Shown: one piece after another, positions 1 through 8,016 of the stretch
How the letters are laid out: each line of letters begins with the position of its first letter
Numbering within the stretch: the stretch's first letter is position 1
Assembly (NCBI RefSeq): GCF_028023555.1
Contig: NZ_JAQIOY010000010.1
Span: 62,001-126,000, forward strand
Direction of reading: 5' to 3'
Length of the DNA stretch: 64,000 nt
DNA from: Thalassococcus_A lentus
GTDB lineage: Bacteria; Pseudomonadota; Alphaproteobacteria; Rhodobacterales; Rhodobacteraceae
Notes under the pieces: generated by a model
Seen by the model: only the letters and a program-made list of their open reading frames with translations
Told to the model about the DNA's origin: nothing
The model's database searches: none
Made by a program: the position numbers and the translations under genes

Positions 1-929
1 CACGCCCTGTGCCCGAAGCGGCACCGGTTGTTTCTGTCGACACGATGCTGATGGATCAGGTCGACGAGGACGCCGCAGCCGAGGCAGACGTCGAAGAAGC
101 GCCAGCGGCGCCGGACGCAGGCTCCGATGAACAAAAGCCCAAGAAGCGCCGTCGCAGACGTCGCCGGCGGTCCAAGTCCAAGGATGGTGAGGGCGATCAG
201 GACGAGTCGCAGTCCAAACAGGACGACGAATCCGGCGATGCCGAGGCAAAAGAAGACGGCTCGGATGACAAGGTAGAACAGGCTGACAAAGCGGATGCCA
301 AGTCTGACGTTGAGGCCGAAAAGCCAGAGGCCGAAGCCGAAGCTGAAGAGAAGCCCAAGAAAACCCGGTCACGCAGTCGGAGCAAATCCAAGAAGACTGA
401 AGAAAAGACCGAAGAGAAATCCGAGGGCGACGCGGCAGAGGACGGCAAAGCCGAGGAGGCCAAGGCCGAAGACGCCAAACCAGACGAGGCCACCGAGAAG
501 AAGCCGACCAAGTCGCGTTCGCGTTCGAAGAAGGCCAAGACTGAGGATGTGGCAGAGGTGAAGGCTGAGCCAGAGGCCGAAGCCGAGGCCGAGGAAAAGC
601 CCAAGCCCAAGCGCACTCGGACTCGGAAAAAGAAGACCGATGATGCCCCTGCGGAAGAGGCGACGGCTGCCAAGGAAGAGGCAAAGCCGGAACCGGTTGC
701 TGAAGAAGCCGCTGAAGCTGCGCCTGCACCCAAGCCACGCCGCACGCGTAAAAAGGCGGCCGACGTTATCGCTGAGGTGACAGGTGGTGCCGCCGCCGAG
801 GACAAGGTTGAGGCTGCGCCTGAACCCAAGGCCGAGACACCAGCCGCGCCAGTTGAGGCTGCGGCAGATGAGGCGCCGTCAGATGACGACAAGCCGAAAC
901 GCCGTGGATGGTGGTCGCTGGGTCGCTGA
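1..929 (+). CDS. rne: Ribonuclease E, C-terminal tail (5' end outside window)
   Basis: The reading frame is open at the left edge (codons from base 3) and ends at TGA 927-929, so only about 308 C-terminal residues are visible. They are low-complexity and almost entirely Glu, Ala, Lys and Pro, with a run of eight arginines about 50 residues in, repeated K-T-R-S-R-S-R-S-K patches, and a tryptophan-containing end, GWWSLGR. Rhodobacterales RNase E has a long disordered charged tail of this kind, which scaffolds the RNA degradosome. The catalytic S1/RNase E domain would lie left of the window and cannot be checked. A strong terminator follows. Another Lys/Glu-rich protein is possible, but the Arg run plus the GWWSLG end favour RNase E. 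Confidence 0.68.
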   Translation, partial: RPVPEAAPVVSVDTMLMDQVDEDAAAEADVEEAPAAPDAGSDEQKPKKRRRRRRRRSKSKDGEGDQDESQSKQDDESGDAEAKEDGSDDKVEQADKADAKSDVEAEKPEAEAEAEEKPKKTRSRSRSKSKKTEEKTEEKSEGDAAEDGKAEEAKAEDAKPDEATEKKPTKSRSRSKKAKTEDVAEVKAEPEAEAEAEEKPKPKRTRTRKKKTDDAPAEEATAAKEEAKPEPVAEEAAEAAPAPKPRRTRKKAADVIAEVTGGAAAEDKVEAAPEPKAETPAAPVEAAADEAPSDDDKPKRRGWWSLGR

Positions 930-952
930 CCCGCACTGAACTGAAAACAATA

Positions 953-983
953 GGCCGCGCAGTGGATTGCGCGGCCTTTTTTG
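953..983 (+). terminator. Rho-independent terminator of rne
   Basis: A perfect 9-bp stem (953-961 with 970-978) with an 8-base loop runs into six T residues, 24 bases after the rne stop codon. Confidence 0.88.
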
Positions 984-1049
984 TTTGGGGTTGGGCCATG
1001 ACGGCGGTCCGGAAAACCAGACTTCGCCGGTCATTCAACATGGACTACA

Positions 1050-1077
1050 AAAACAAAGCGCCCCGAAGCGGGGCGCT
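1050..1077 (-). terminator. Rho-independent terminator of the DUF882 gene
   Basis: A perfect 9-bp GC-rich stem (1057-1065 with 1069-1077) and 3-base loop is followed, on the minus strand, by a T-rich run at 1056-1049. It lies 30 bases past the stop of the minus-strand gene, so the two convergent genes each have their own terminator. Confidence 0.85.
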
Positions 1078-1106
1078 GGTTTTGCAGGATTTGCTGATTT
1101 TCGGTG

Positions 1107-1679
1107 TTACCGTCCCCAGGTGCGAACCGGACCACAATCCATGTGGACGAAATTCGATCCGCTGTAGCGACCCACACCGCCACCCTTGCAGGCGGCTGCC
1201 GCGCGGGCCATTTGCCCGACCGAGCGTGAAGACAACCGAAGATCCGCTGCCTGTCCGCGCAGGTGGCGGGAGTTTTTGGCAACGCCGCCGTTAGAACGCG
1301 AGCGGAGCATCGCGTTCGTCTTTGGGCTGCGATAGCCCGAGATCAGCATGTAGGGTTCGTTTGCATCCATCAGGTTATGCGCGGCCGCCATGATGTCGAT
1401 CGTGCGCAGGTCGATGGATTTGACATCATTGGTACGCCAATCACGCATGAAGTGATTCACTTCGCGGACAGCGTCTTTGATGTAGTGCCCTTCGACCCAA
1501 TAGATCATATCGATCCGCTCACCTGTGCGGCCCGAATACATTTTGATCCTGCGAATATCGCCACCTCCGCGCAGGAAGCCTGCTGCGTTGGAGTAGGTGG
1601 GTGCTGCCACAACCGCTGTTGCTGCAAATGCACCGAGGATACCGCGCCGCGTAAAGCGGTTAGAAGTCAAATCTGCCAT
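1107..1679 (-). CDS. DUF882 / MepK-like murein endopeptidase, Tat-exported
   Basis: This 190-residue protein has a Tat-type signal (T-R-R-G-I-L at 10-15, then an Ala-rich stretch to about residue 33). The rest is the DUF882/peptidase M15-like fold, with GYRS at 115-118 and zinc-ligand candidates His139, Asp146 (in HLRGQAAD) and His179 (in FVHMDCG). The E. coli member YcbK (MepK) is a periplasmic zinc endopeptidase that cuts the mDAP-mDAP crosslinks made by L,D-transpeptidases. The divergent neighbour is an L,D-transpeptidase, which supports a paired role in 3-3 crosslink turnover. Family assignment is firm; cleavage specificity is inferred from the E. coli homologue. Confidence 0.85.
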   Translation of the reverse strand: MADLTSNRFTRRGILGAFAATAVVAAPTYSNAAGFLRGGGDIRRIKMYSGRTGERIDMIYWVEGHYIKDAVREVNHFMRDWRTNDVKSIDLRTIDIMAAAHNLMDANEPYMLISGYRSPKTNAMLRSRSNGGVAKNSRHLRGQAADLRLSSRSVGQMARAAAACKGGGVGRYSGSNFVHMDCGPVRTWGR

Positions 1680-2003
1680 ATCGGTAGCGTCTGTCCCGTA
1701 GTCGCTGTTACCTGTAAGTCGGCGTGCTGTTACACGCCTGCTGCCATCTTCCCCAGATGCACAGTCTCTATCGCACGAATCGGACTCTGTAGAAAGCCTG
1801 TTTTCTCAACAATTCGAGCATTCAAGGGGAAATGCGCGGCTTCCTGCCGAAATGGCGCAAGGCTGTGACGCAAATGCTCCGAAATTGGCCTGTTGAGCAC
1901 ACTGTACGGAAGGGTAGCAAATTGGCGGAAATGTGAATAGACAGGCACCCGCTGCACTTACAGACTGATATTATTACAAAACGAGTGACCAAGGGGTTAT
2001 GAG
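1680..2003. other. Divergent intergenic region between the two peptidoglycan genes
   Basis: This 324-base stretch has no convincing gene; a 75-codon minus-strand frame at 1730-1957 has no family features or ribosome site. It must hold the promoters of both flanking genes. A short inverted repeat, GGCGTG/CACGCC, at 1723-1740 lies in the leader of the DUF882 gene. A Shine-Dalgarno AAGGGG at 1991-1996 precedes the L,D-transpeptidase start. I cannot name promoter hexamers with confidence. Confidence 0.5.
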
Positions 2004-3638
2004 ATGATGCAAACCAAACAGGGCCGGACGCTGCGTCTGGTGCGTTCGGTCATCGCTGCTGGTGGATTCTTTTTAGTCGGCGTTACGGGCGTATCAGCCG
2101 AAAGTGGATTTTCGTTTCAGGTCACGGCCTACAAACAGGCTGTCGCCGAATCCTTGGGTGAGAACGAAGCCGTCGCCGCTTTTTATCGTGCCCGCGCATT
2201 TGAGCCGCTTTGGACCGGGGCAGGGGTAGAGGATCGCGAGCGGCGCATTGCCTTCTTCGAGGCGCTGCAGCTGGCGGATGATCACGCGCTGCCGATCGAC
2301 CGTTATGACCCAGAAGGTCTGATGGCCCGGATGGCCGCAGTCTCCAATGGTCGCGAACGTGGTCTGCTCGAGATGGAGTTGACCAAGACCTATTTGCAAT
2401 TCGCCAACGATCTGCAATCCGGGCTCTTGCAGCCGGGTCGGATCGATGGAGATATCAAACGTGTTTTGCCACGGCGTGATCCGGCGGACCTGCTGGCGCA
2501 GATCATGCAGGGCGATCCCCGTGCGGCGATGCGCAAACTGATCCCGAACAGTCCCGAATACACACGCCTGATGCGCGCCAAGATGATGCTCGAGCATCGC
2601 ATTGCCCATGGCGGTTGGGGTCCGACTGTACCGGCGGCCAAGCTGAGCCCTGGTCAATCCGGCAAGGCCGTTGTTGCGCTGCGCAACCGTCTGACAGCGA
2701 TGGGATATCTGGCGCCGCACCTTGGCGGCAGCTTTGATGCCCGGATGACCGAAGCGGTGCGGCAATTCCAGATCGACCACAATCTCGAAGCGGATGGTGT
2801 TGCCGGTGCCTCGACCATGAGTGCCATCAATGTCAGCCCTGAAGAGCGCCTGAAATCCGTGATGGTCGCGATGGAGCGGGAACGCTGGTTGAACCTGCCC
2901 GAAGGTCTGGGCAAGCGTCACGTCAAGGTGAACCTGACCGATTTCCACGCGCAGATCATCGATGACAACAAGCTGACCTACGAAACCCGTTCGGTCATCG
3001 GTCATCAGGATTACGATCGCCGCACACCCGAGTTTTCGGATGTCATGGATCATATGGTGATCAACCCGTCGTGGTACGTACCGAGGTCGATCATTGTCGG
3101 GGAATACCTGCCATTGCTGCGCTCCAATCCGGGCGCGGTGTCCCATCTACAGATCATTGATGGCCGGGGTCGCGTTGTTGGCCGTGGTCAAAGCTTTGCG
3201 GGATATACGGCGCGCACCTTCCCATTCTCGATGCGCCAGCCTCCGGGGCCGCGCAACGCACTGGGTTCGGTCAAGTTCATGTTCCCGAACAAGTACAACA
3301 TCTATTTGCACGATACGCCGTCGCAGCACCTGTTTGCGCGCGAAGTGCGCACCTATAGCCATGGCTGCATCCGTCTGGATGATCCGCATGATTTTGCCTA
3401 TGCACTTTTGGCCAAGCAAGAGTCCGATCCGGTGAACTACTTCGACCGAATCCTGAATTCGCGTGTGGAAACCCGTGTGAATCTGGAACAGCACGTGCCG
3501 GTGCATCTGATCTATCGTACGGCCTTTACGCAGGCCAAGGGTCACATGAACTATCGCCGTGATGTCTATGGCCGCGATGCCAAGATCTGGAACGCTTTGG
3601 TCGCTGCTGGCGTTCAGCTGCGCAACGGGCGCACCTGA
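2004..3638 (+). CDS. L,D-transpeptidase (YcbB/LdtD-like, YkuD domain)
   Basis: The product has 544 residues: an N-terminal signal sequence (about 1-33), an alpha-helical scaffold region, a peptidoglycan-binding domain (about 213-275) and a YkuD catalytic domain (about 305-490). The active-site motif SHGCIRLD places His453 and the nucleophile Cys455. This order matches the large YcbB type that forms 3-3 (mDAP-mDAP) crosslinks in the periplasm. The start at 2004 follows AAGGGG with a 7-base gap. It is transcribed divergently from the DUF882 endopeptidase and ends in a strong terminator, so it is probably monocistronic. Confidence 0.92.
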   Translation: MMQTKQGRTLRLVRSVIAAGGFFLVGVTGVSAESGFSFQVTAYKQAVAESLGENEAVAAFYRARAFEPLWTGAGVEDRERRIAFFEALQLADDHALPIDRYDPEGLMARMAAVSNGRERGLLEMELTKTYLQFANDLQSGLLQPGRIDGDIKRVLPRRDPADLLAQIMQGDPRAAMRKLIPNSPEYTRLMRAKMMLEHRIAHGGWGPTVPAAKLSPGQSGKAVVALRNRLTAMGYLAPHLGGSFDARMTEAVRQFQIDHNLEADGVAGASTMSAINVSPEERLKSVMVAMERERWLNLPEGLGKRHVKVNLTDFHAQIIDDNKLTYETRSVIGHQDYDRRTPEFSDVMDHMVINPSWYVPRSIIVGEYLPLLRSNPGAVSHLQIIDGRGRVVGRGQSFAGYTARTFPFSMRQPPGPRNALGSVKFMFPNKYNIYLHDTPSQHLFAREVRTYSHGCIRLDDPHDFAYALLAKQESDPVNYFDRILNSRVETRVNLEQHVPVHLIYRTAFTQAKGHMNYRRDVYGRDAKIWNALVAAGVQLRNGRT

Positions 3639-3665
3639 CCAGTCAACGCGATTGAAACCTGAATG

Positions 3666-3697
3666 AACCCCCGGCGTCGTCAACGCCGGGGGTTTTT
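3666..3697 (+). terminator. Rho-independent terminator of the L,D-transpeptidase gene
   Basis: The inverted repeat ACCCCCGGCGT / ACGCCGGGGGT is closed by a short loop and runs into five T residues, 30 bases after the stop codon. Confidence 0.88.
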
Positions 3698-3743
3698 CTG
3701 TCTTGGGCGCTGATTGTGGTGGTGTAGCGGTGTTCAAAGCGCG

Positions 3744-3785
3744 TTGACGGAATCATTTGGCATCCGTAAACTGAACAAGCGTTCA
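3744..3785 (+). promoter_or_regulatory. Candidate promoter and overlapping operator of the leucine operon
   Basis: TTGACG (3744-3749), a 17-base spacer and TAAACT (3767-3772) form a plausible sigma-70 promoter 37 bases before ivd. A perfect inverted repeat TGAAC-N4-GTTCA (3772-3785) begins on the last base of the -10 element and covers the expected start site, the usual place for a repressor operator. Branched-chain catabolic operons are commonly controlled by LiuR (MerR type) or LiuQ/PsrA (TetR type). No such regulator is encoded nearby, so the binding protein is unknown. Confidence 0.45.
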
Positions 3786-3808
3786 ATAACCGCGAGAGGG
3801 GTAATCCG

Positions 3809-4972
3809 ATGTTTATGGCCAGTATGACGTTTGATCTGGGCGAAGACGTAAATGCCCTGCGCGAAATGGTTCACAAATGGGCGCAGGAGCGGGTCAAACC
3901 GCTGGCAGCCGAGATCGACAGCAGCAATGAATTCCCCGCGCCGCTTTGGCAGGAAATGGGAGATCTGGGCCTCTTGGGGATCACCGTAGACGAAGCGTAT
4001 GGCGGCGCAGGTATGGGCTATCTGGCGCATACTGTGGCGGTCGAAGAGGTCGCCCGTGCCAGCGCGTCAGTTTCGCTCAGCTATGGGGCGCACTCCAATC
4101 TTTGTGTGAACCAGATCAAGTTGAATGGCACCGAAGAGCAAAAGCAGAAGTATCTGCCGGGGTTGATTTCCGGTGCCCATGTCGGGGCGCTTGCGATGTC
4201 GGAACCATCGGCGGGATCGGATGTTGTTTCAATGAAGCTACGCGCGGAAAAGCGCAACGATCGCTATGTGCTGAACGGCAACAAGTACTGGATCACCAAT
4301 GGCCCGGATGCCGACACGCTGGTTGTCTATGCCAAGAGCGATCCGGATGCAGGATCAAAGGGCATCACGGCGTTTTTGATTGAAAAAAGTATGGCCGGAT
4401 TCTCGACCAGCCCGCATTTTGACAAGCTCGGCATGCGTGGATCAAACACCGCCGAGCTGATCTTTGACGGTGTCGAGGTTCCTTTTGAAAACGTGTTGGG
4501 CGAAGAAGGGAAGGGCGTTCGCGTTCTGATGTCCGGACTGGACTATGAACGCGTGGTGCTGGCCGGAATTGGGCTTGGGATCATGGCGGCCTGTCTCGAT
4601 GAGATCATGCCGTATATGGTTGAACGCAAACAGTTTGGTCAAAGCATCGGCAATTTCCAACTGATGCAGGGTAAGATCGCGGACATGTATACGGCGATGA
4701 ATTCGGCACGTGCCTATGTCTATGAAGTGGCCAAGGCCTGTGACCGGGGTGAAGTGACCCGTCAGGATGCGGCTGCCTGCTGTCTCTATGCGTCCGAAGA
4801 GGCGATGAAACAAGCGCACCAAGCGGTGCAGGCCATGGGTGGCGCTGGGTTCTTGAACGACGCACCGGTTGCGCGAATTTTCCGCGATGCCAAGCTGATG
4901 GAAATCGGTGCGGGCACCTCTGAAATTCGCCGTATGCTGGTGGGACGTGAATTGATGGGGGCGATGGGGTGA
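3809..4972 (+). CDS. ivd: Isovaleryl-CoA dehydrogenase
   Basis: This 387-residue FAD acyl-CoA dehydrogenase oxidises isovaleryl-CoA to 3-methylcrotonyl-CoA in leucine breakdown, passing electrons to ETF. Visible signatures are the first family motif ALAMSEPSAGSDV (127-139), WITNG at 161-165 and RKQFGQ at 273-278. The glutamate in GLDYERVVLAG (Glu247) sits where isovaleryl-CoA dehydrogenases carry the catalytic base, unlike most other acyl-CoA dehydrogenases. The start at 3809 follows GAGAGGGG. It is the first gene of the operon, and mccB, mccA, hmgL and liuC downstream complete the pathway. Confidence 0.95.
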   Translation: MFMASMTFDLGEDVNALREMVHKWAQERVKPLAAEIDSSNEFPAPLWQEMGDLGLLGITVDEAYGGAGMGYLAHTVAVEEVARASASVSLSYGAHSNLCVNQIKLNGTEEQKQKYLPGLISGAHVGALAMSEPSAGSDVVSMKLRAEKRNDRYVLNGNKYWITNGPDADTLVVYAKSDPDAGSKGITAFLIEKSMAGFSTSPHFDKLGMRGSNTAELIFDGVEVPFENVLGEEGKGVRVLMSGLDYERVVLAGIGLGIMAACLDEIMPYMVERKQFGQSIGNFQLMQGKIADMYTAMNSARAYVYEVAKACDRGEVTRQDAAACCLYASEEAMKQAHQAVQAMGGAGFLNDAPVARIFRDAKLMEIGAGTSEIRRMLVGRELMGAMG

Positions 4973-5281
4973 ATGCCGCGTTGGGTCTGGTTTGTACCGA
5001 TCCTCACTTTGATCGCCGGGGTCACCGTGCTGGCCTACCGGATTGGGTGGCTGCGGGCCAATCTGACCGAAACCGATGTCATCGAGTTTTACGCGCAGCG
5101 CTACGAGGACGAATTAGGAGGCAGCGCCCGCAAGAGCGATTGTTTTGCCCGTCCGGGCGAAACGCCGGGCATTTGGCTGGTCGTTTTCTGTGGTCGGGGC
5201 GAAACCGCACGACGCTACGCGGTTAATCGAATGGGGGCTATGGTGGACGCCGATGTCGGACCAGCAGAGCCTGAAGCCTGA
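4973..5281 (+). CDS. Small membrane-anchored protein of unknown function
   Basis: This 102-residue protein starts at the base directly after the ivd stop (TGAATG), which suggests translational coupling. Residues 4-26 form one hydrophobic segment; the rest is soluble, with two cysteines (in KSDCFARPG and VVFCGRG). I recognise no family. A frame starting at 4969 overlaps it but has no membrane segment or ribosome site. Its place between catabolic genes makes co-transcription very likely, but gives no functional clue. Confidence 0.7.
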   Translation: MPRWVWFVPILTLIAGVTVLAYRIGWLRANLTETDVIEFYAQRYEDELGGSARKSDCFARPGETPGIWLVVFCGRGETARRYAVNRMGAMVDADVGPAEPEA

Positions 5282-5292
5282 GGAGGAATGAC

Positions 5293-5781
5293 ATGTTCAC
5301 AAGGGTAGCACTGGCGGCCATCTTTTGCTCTGGTCCGCTTTTTGCGCAGGATCTAGTTTTTTCGCCGACCGAGACCGAGATTTGCCTGCATCAGAACCCT
5401 GGTGCTGAATCCAGTTGCATCGGCCTGTCTGCAGAACAGTGCATGGTCGATACAGACGGCGGCGGTTCGACCGTTGGAATGGGCGCCTGTCTTGATCAGG
5501 AATTGCAGTATTGGGACACCAGGTTGAACGCGGCATACCAGGCCCGGCTGGCCGAAGCCAAGGCCGCGGACAAGGATGCAAAGGACTATGGCTATACAGC
5601 ACCCCCGCAGGAAGAAAACCTGCGGGCCATGCAGCGGGCGTGGATCGGGTTTCGCGATGCGCGGTGTGACTATGCCCGTTCGCTTTGGGGGGGTGGCACC
5701 GGTGGTGGTCCTGCTGCGATTGGTTGCCTGATGCATACGACCGGCGAACAGGCCCTTTACCTTGAGCAATTCGTGCGCTGA
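5293..5781 (+). CDS. Exported DUF1311 / LprI-type protein
   Basis: The 162-residue product has a signal peptide cleaved near residue 18 and a DUF1311/LprI-like core: C-x2-LSAEQC, then GACLDQELQYWDTRLNAAYQ, and RAMQRAWIGFRDARCDYA. The family is periplasmic or surface-exposed and disulfide-rich; LprI of mycobacteria inhibits lysozyme, but most members are uncharacterised. A strong ribosome site (GAGGAGG, 5280-5286) precedes the ATG. The stop overlaps the next gene by one base (TGATG). Why it sits in a leucine operon is not clear. Confidence 0.8.
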   Translation: MFTRVALAAIFCSGPLFAQDLVFSPTETEICLHQNPGAESSCIGLSAEQCMVDTDGGGSTVGMGACLDQELQYWDTRLNAAYQARLAEAKAADKDAKDYGYTAPPQEENLRAMQRAWIGFRDARCDYARSLWGGGTGGGPAAIGCLMHTTGEQALYLEQFVR

Positions 5782-7340
5782 TGCTGCGCCGGTCCTCCAG
5801 TTATGAAGCGCTGCGGACGCGGTTCGACTGGGATTTACCAGATGATCTTAACATGGCCCATCAGACCTGTGACGGATGGGCCGCGACCGACCCGGACCGC
5901 ACCGCGATTATCGATCTGACCTCGGGTCATCGACGCGATGTCAGCTTTGGCACGCTCTACCAGTTGTCCCGCCGCGTTGAGGCCGGGCTGGTTGCCCGTG
6001 GTGTGATGCGCGGTGACCGTGTGGGTGTATTGCTGAGCCAAGGCCCGCTTTGTGCCGCTGCGCATATCGCGGCCTGGCGGCTTGGCGCGATTTCCGTACC
6101 GTTGTTCAAGCTGTTCCAGCGCGATGCATTGGCCTCAAGGCTGGGTGACAGCGGCGCGAAGGTTGTTGTCACGGATGATGAAGGAAAGGGCATGCTGCGC
6201 CCTTTCGATTGCGCAGTGCTTACGCAAAAAGATCTGCCCGACGCTGCCATGGCGACGCGGGCAGCCGTTGGGACAGGGCCCGAAGATGCGGCTGTTCTGA
6301 TCTACACATCCGGCACGACGGGCAAACCCAAGGGTGCTCTGCATGGTCACAGGGTTCTGACAGGACATTTGCCCGGCGTTGAAATGAGCCATGATTTTCT
6401 GGGCCAGCCGGGCGATGTGTTGTGGACGCCAGCTGATTGGGCATGGATCGGCGGATTGTTCGACGTTTTGATGCCGGGTCTGGCGTTGGGCATTCCCGTG
6501 GTGGCGGCCCGGGCGGACAAGTTCAGCCCGGATTTCGCCGATTGGGTCATCGCCACGGGCAGCGTGCGCAACGTCTTCTTTCCGCCCACCGCGCTGCGTA
6601 TGCTCAAGGCCGCAGACACCCGCCTTGAAGGGTTGCGGTCCGTTGCATCAGGCGGTGAGCCGCTGGGCGCGGAAATGCTGGCATGGGGGCGAGAGGCTCT
6701 CGGGGTCACGATCAACGAATTCTACGGTCAGACGGAATGCAACATGGTTGCCAGTTCCTGCGGCAGCCTGTTTGACCCCGAGCCGGGATGTCTGGGGCGT
6801 TCTGTGCCAGGGTTCACGGTGGCCGTGATTGATGAAGACGGCCAACTGACCGATCAAGAGGGTGACATCGCGGTGCGACGCGGGGCGGCCTCGATGATGC
6901 TGGAATACTGGCGAAACCCCAAAGCGACGGCAGAAAAATACCGCAAGGGTTGGCTGCTGACCGGCGATCGGGGGATCATGGAAGAGGGCGGCTTTGTCCG
7001 CTTTGTTGGCCGTGATGATGATGTCATTTCAAGCGCGGGCTATCGCATCGGTCCGGCCGAAATCGAAGACTGCCTTTTGACCCATCCTGCTGTTGCAACC
7101 GTTGGCGTGGTGGGCAAACCTGATCCGCTGCGCGGCGAAATCGTCAAGGCCTATGTGGTGCTCAAGGCGCGCAGCGAGGTACCCGAACAAGAGCTGCAGG
7201 ATTGGGTTAAGCAGCGGCTGGCCAGCTATTCCTACCCGCGTGAGATCGCCTTTCTGGATGCCTTGCCCATGACGGTCACCGGCAAAGTGATCCGCAAAGC
7301 GCTAAAGGCCCGCGCAGCAGCGGAAGGAGGCAACTCGTGA
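5781..7340 (+). CDS. AMP-forming acyl-CoA synthetase
   Basis: This 519-residue member of the adenylate-forming family activates a carboxylic acid through an acyl-AMP. Motifs include the phosphate-binding loop YTSGTTGKPKG (175-185), FYGQTE near residue 315, LTGDRG, and the C-terminal catalytic lysine Lys502 in TGKVIRK. Length and motif context resemble medium-chain (ACSM-like) synthetases rather than the larger acetoacetyl-CoA synthetases of about 650 residues. In this operon it might activate isovalerate or acetoacetate. No CoA transferase is present in the window to recapture the acetoacetate made by HmgL, so the second option is attractive but unproven. Confidence 0.9.
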   Translation: MLRRSSSYEALRTRFDWDLPDDLNMAHQTCDGWAATDPDRTAIIDLTSGHRRDVSFGTLYQLSRRVEAGLVARGVMRGDRVGVLLSQGPLCAAAHIAAWRLGAISVPLFKLFQRDALASRLGDSGAKVVVTDDEGKGMLRPFDCAVLTQKDLPDAAMATRAAVGTGPEDAAVLIYTSGTTGKPKGALHGHRVLTGHLPGVEMSHDFLGQPGDVLWTPADWAWIGGLFDVLMPGLALGIPVVAARADKFSPDFADWVIATGSVRNVFFPPTALRMLKAADTRLEGLRSVASGGEPLGAEMLAWGREALGVTINEFYGQTECNMVASSCGSLFDPEPGCLGRSVPGFTVAVIDEDGQLTDQEGDIAVRRGAASMMLEYWRNPKATAEKYRKGWLLTGDRGIMEEGGFVRFVGRDDDVISSAGYRIGPAEIEDCLLTHPAVATVGVVGKPDPLRGEIVKAYVVLKARSEVPEQELQDWVKQRLASYSYPREIAFLDALPMTVTGKVIRKALKARAAAEGGNS

Positions 7341-7939
7341 AACCTGCAGTCCTCTTTGCGATGCTGCTGATGGTGGCCGGTCGAACCATGGCTGAAACCG
7401 AACCGGAACCGCTGCCTGATTTTTCGACCTGCATGAACCGCGAGGTCGCGCGATTTGAGCGCCAGCTGGTTGCGCTTGAAAATGTTCCCGATCTATTGCC
7501 CTTTGCCGTTGGCGGGACCACGGGCGCCATCTACTGCGGGGGCGTCGGTATCGTGAATTGCGATCGCACCGGGACCCCGATCCCGTGTCAGCAGCGACTG
7601 GCCGTAGAGCAGGAATTGCTGGCCACTCAGGTGCTGATGTCTGTGCCTGAGCCGGACAGCTTTGAGACCGAAGGTGATCTGGGGCAAACGCTCTACCCGC
7701 AACTCTATGCGCTGGCCCGGGGCACGTCTGCTGGCGACGATTGCGCAGGGGCAGAGCCGGCACTGAAGGCCTGGTGTCGGGCTTGGCAGGCCAACAACCG
7801 TCTGTCCGTAACGATCCATCTGTGGGAACTGGCCCGATATTTGGGACAGGCCGAGCCAGCGGTCACAGCCGGGTGGGCCGACGAGCCGCCTTTGGTCCGA
7901 CCCAGAGCGCGCAAAGCCTCGCAGGGGCAGGATCAATGA
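7337..7939 (+). CDS. Exported protein of unknown function
   Basis: This 200-residue protein starts at GTG 7337, overlapping the previous stop by three bases, with GGAAGGAGG just upstream. Residues 1-19 are a signal peptide. The mature part has six cysteines, probably forming disulfides (around residues 33, 67, 75, 85, 136 and 148), and a Gly-rich stretch after residue 58. I recognise no domain. The stop codon lies inside an ATGA that also starts a 26-codon frame, so the gene is embedded in a translationally coupled series. Confidence 0.75.
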   Translation: MKPAVLFAMLLMVAGRTMAETEPEPLPDFSTCMNREVARFERQLVALENVPDLLPFAVGGTTGAIYCGGVGIVNCDRTGTPIPCQQRLAVEQELLATQVLMSVPEPDSFETEGDLGQTLYPQLYALARGTSAGDDCAGAEPALKAWCRAWQANNRLSVTIHLWELARYLGQAEPAVTAGWADEPPLVRPRARKASQGQDQ

Positions 7940-8016
7940 GCTTGGTAGAGAGATTTCAGCGAAACGCCTTTGCCCTTCAAAGCAGCGTATCGAAAATAAA
8001 GGAGCAAGCGGCATGA
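7936..8016 (+). CDS. Candidate 26-residue peptide coupled to mccB
   Basis: The frame begins in an ATGA overlap with the preceding gene and ends in another ATGA overlap with mccB. The peptide, MSLVERFQRNAFALQSSVSK followed by IKEQAA, could form one amphipathic helix. AGGGG at 7923-7927 is a weak ribosome site eight bases upstream. Four-base overlaps at both ends are what a real coupled gene would show, and translating it would carry ribosomes to mccB. It could still be a fortuitous frame in a spacer; no homologue is known to me. Confidence 0.4.
   Translation: MSLVERFQRNAFALQSSVSKIKEQAA

Noticed and set aside
197..892. Ser/Ala-rich minus-strand frame opposite the RNase E tail
   Set aside because: It is the complement of low-complexity Glu/Ala/Lys codons and has no features of its own.
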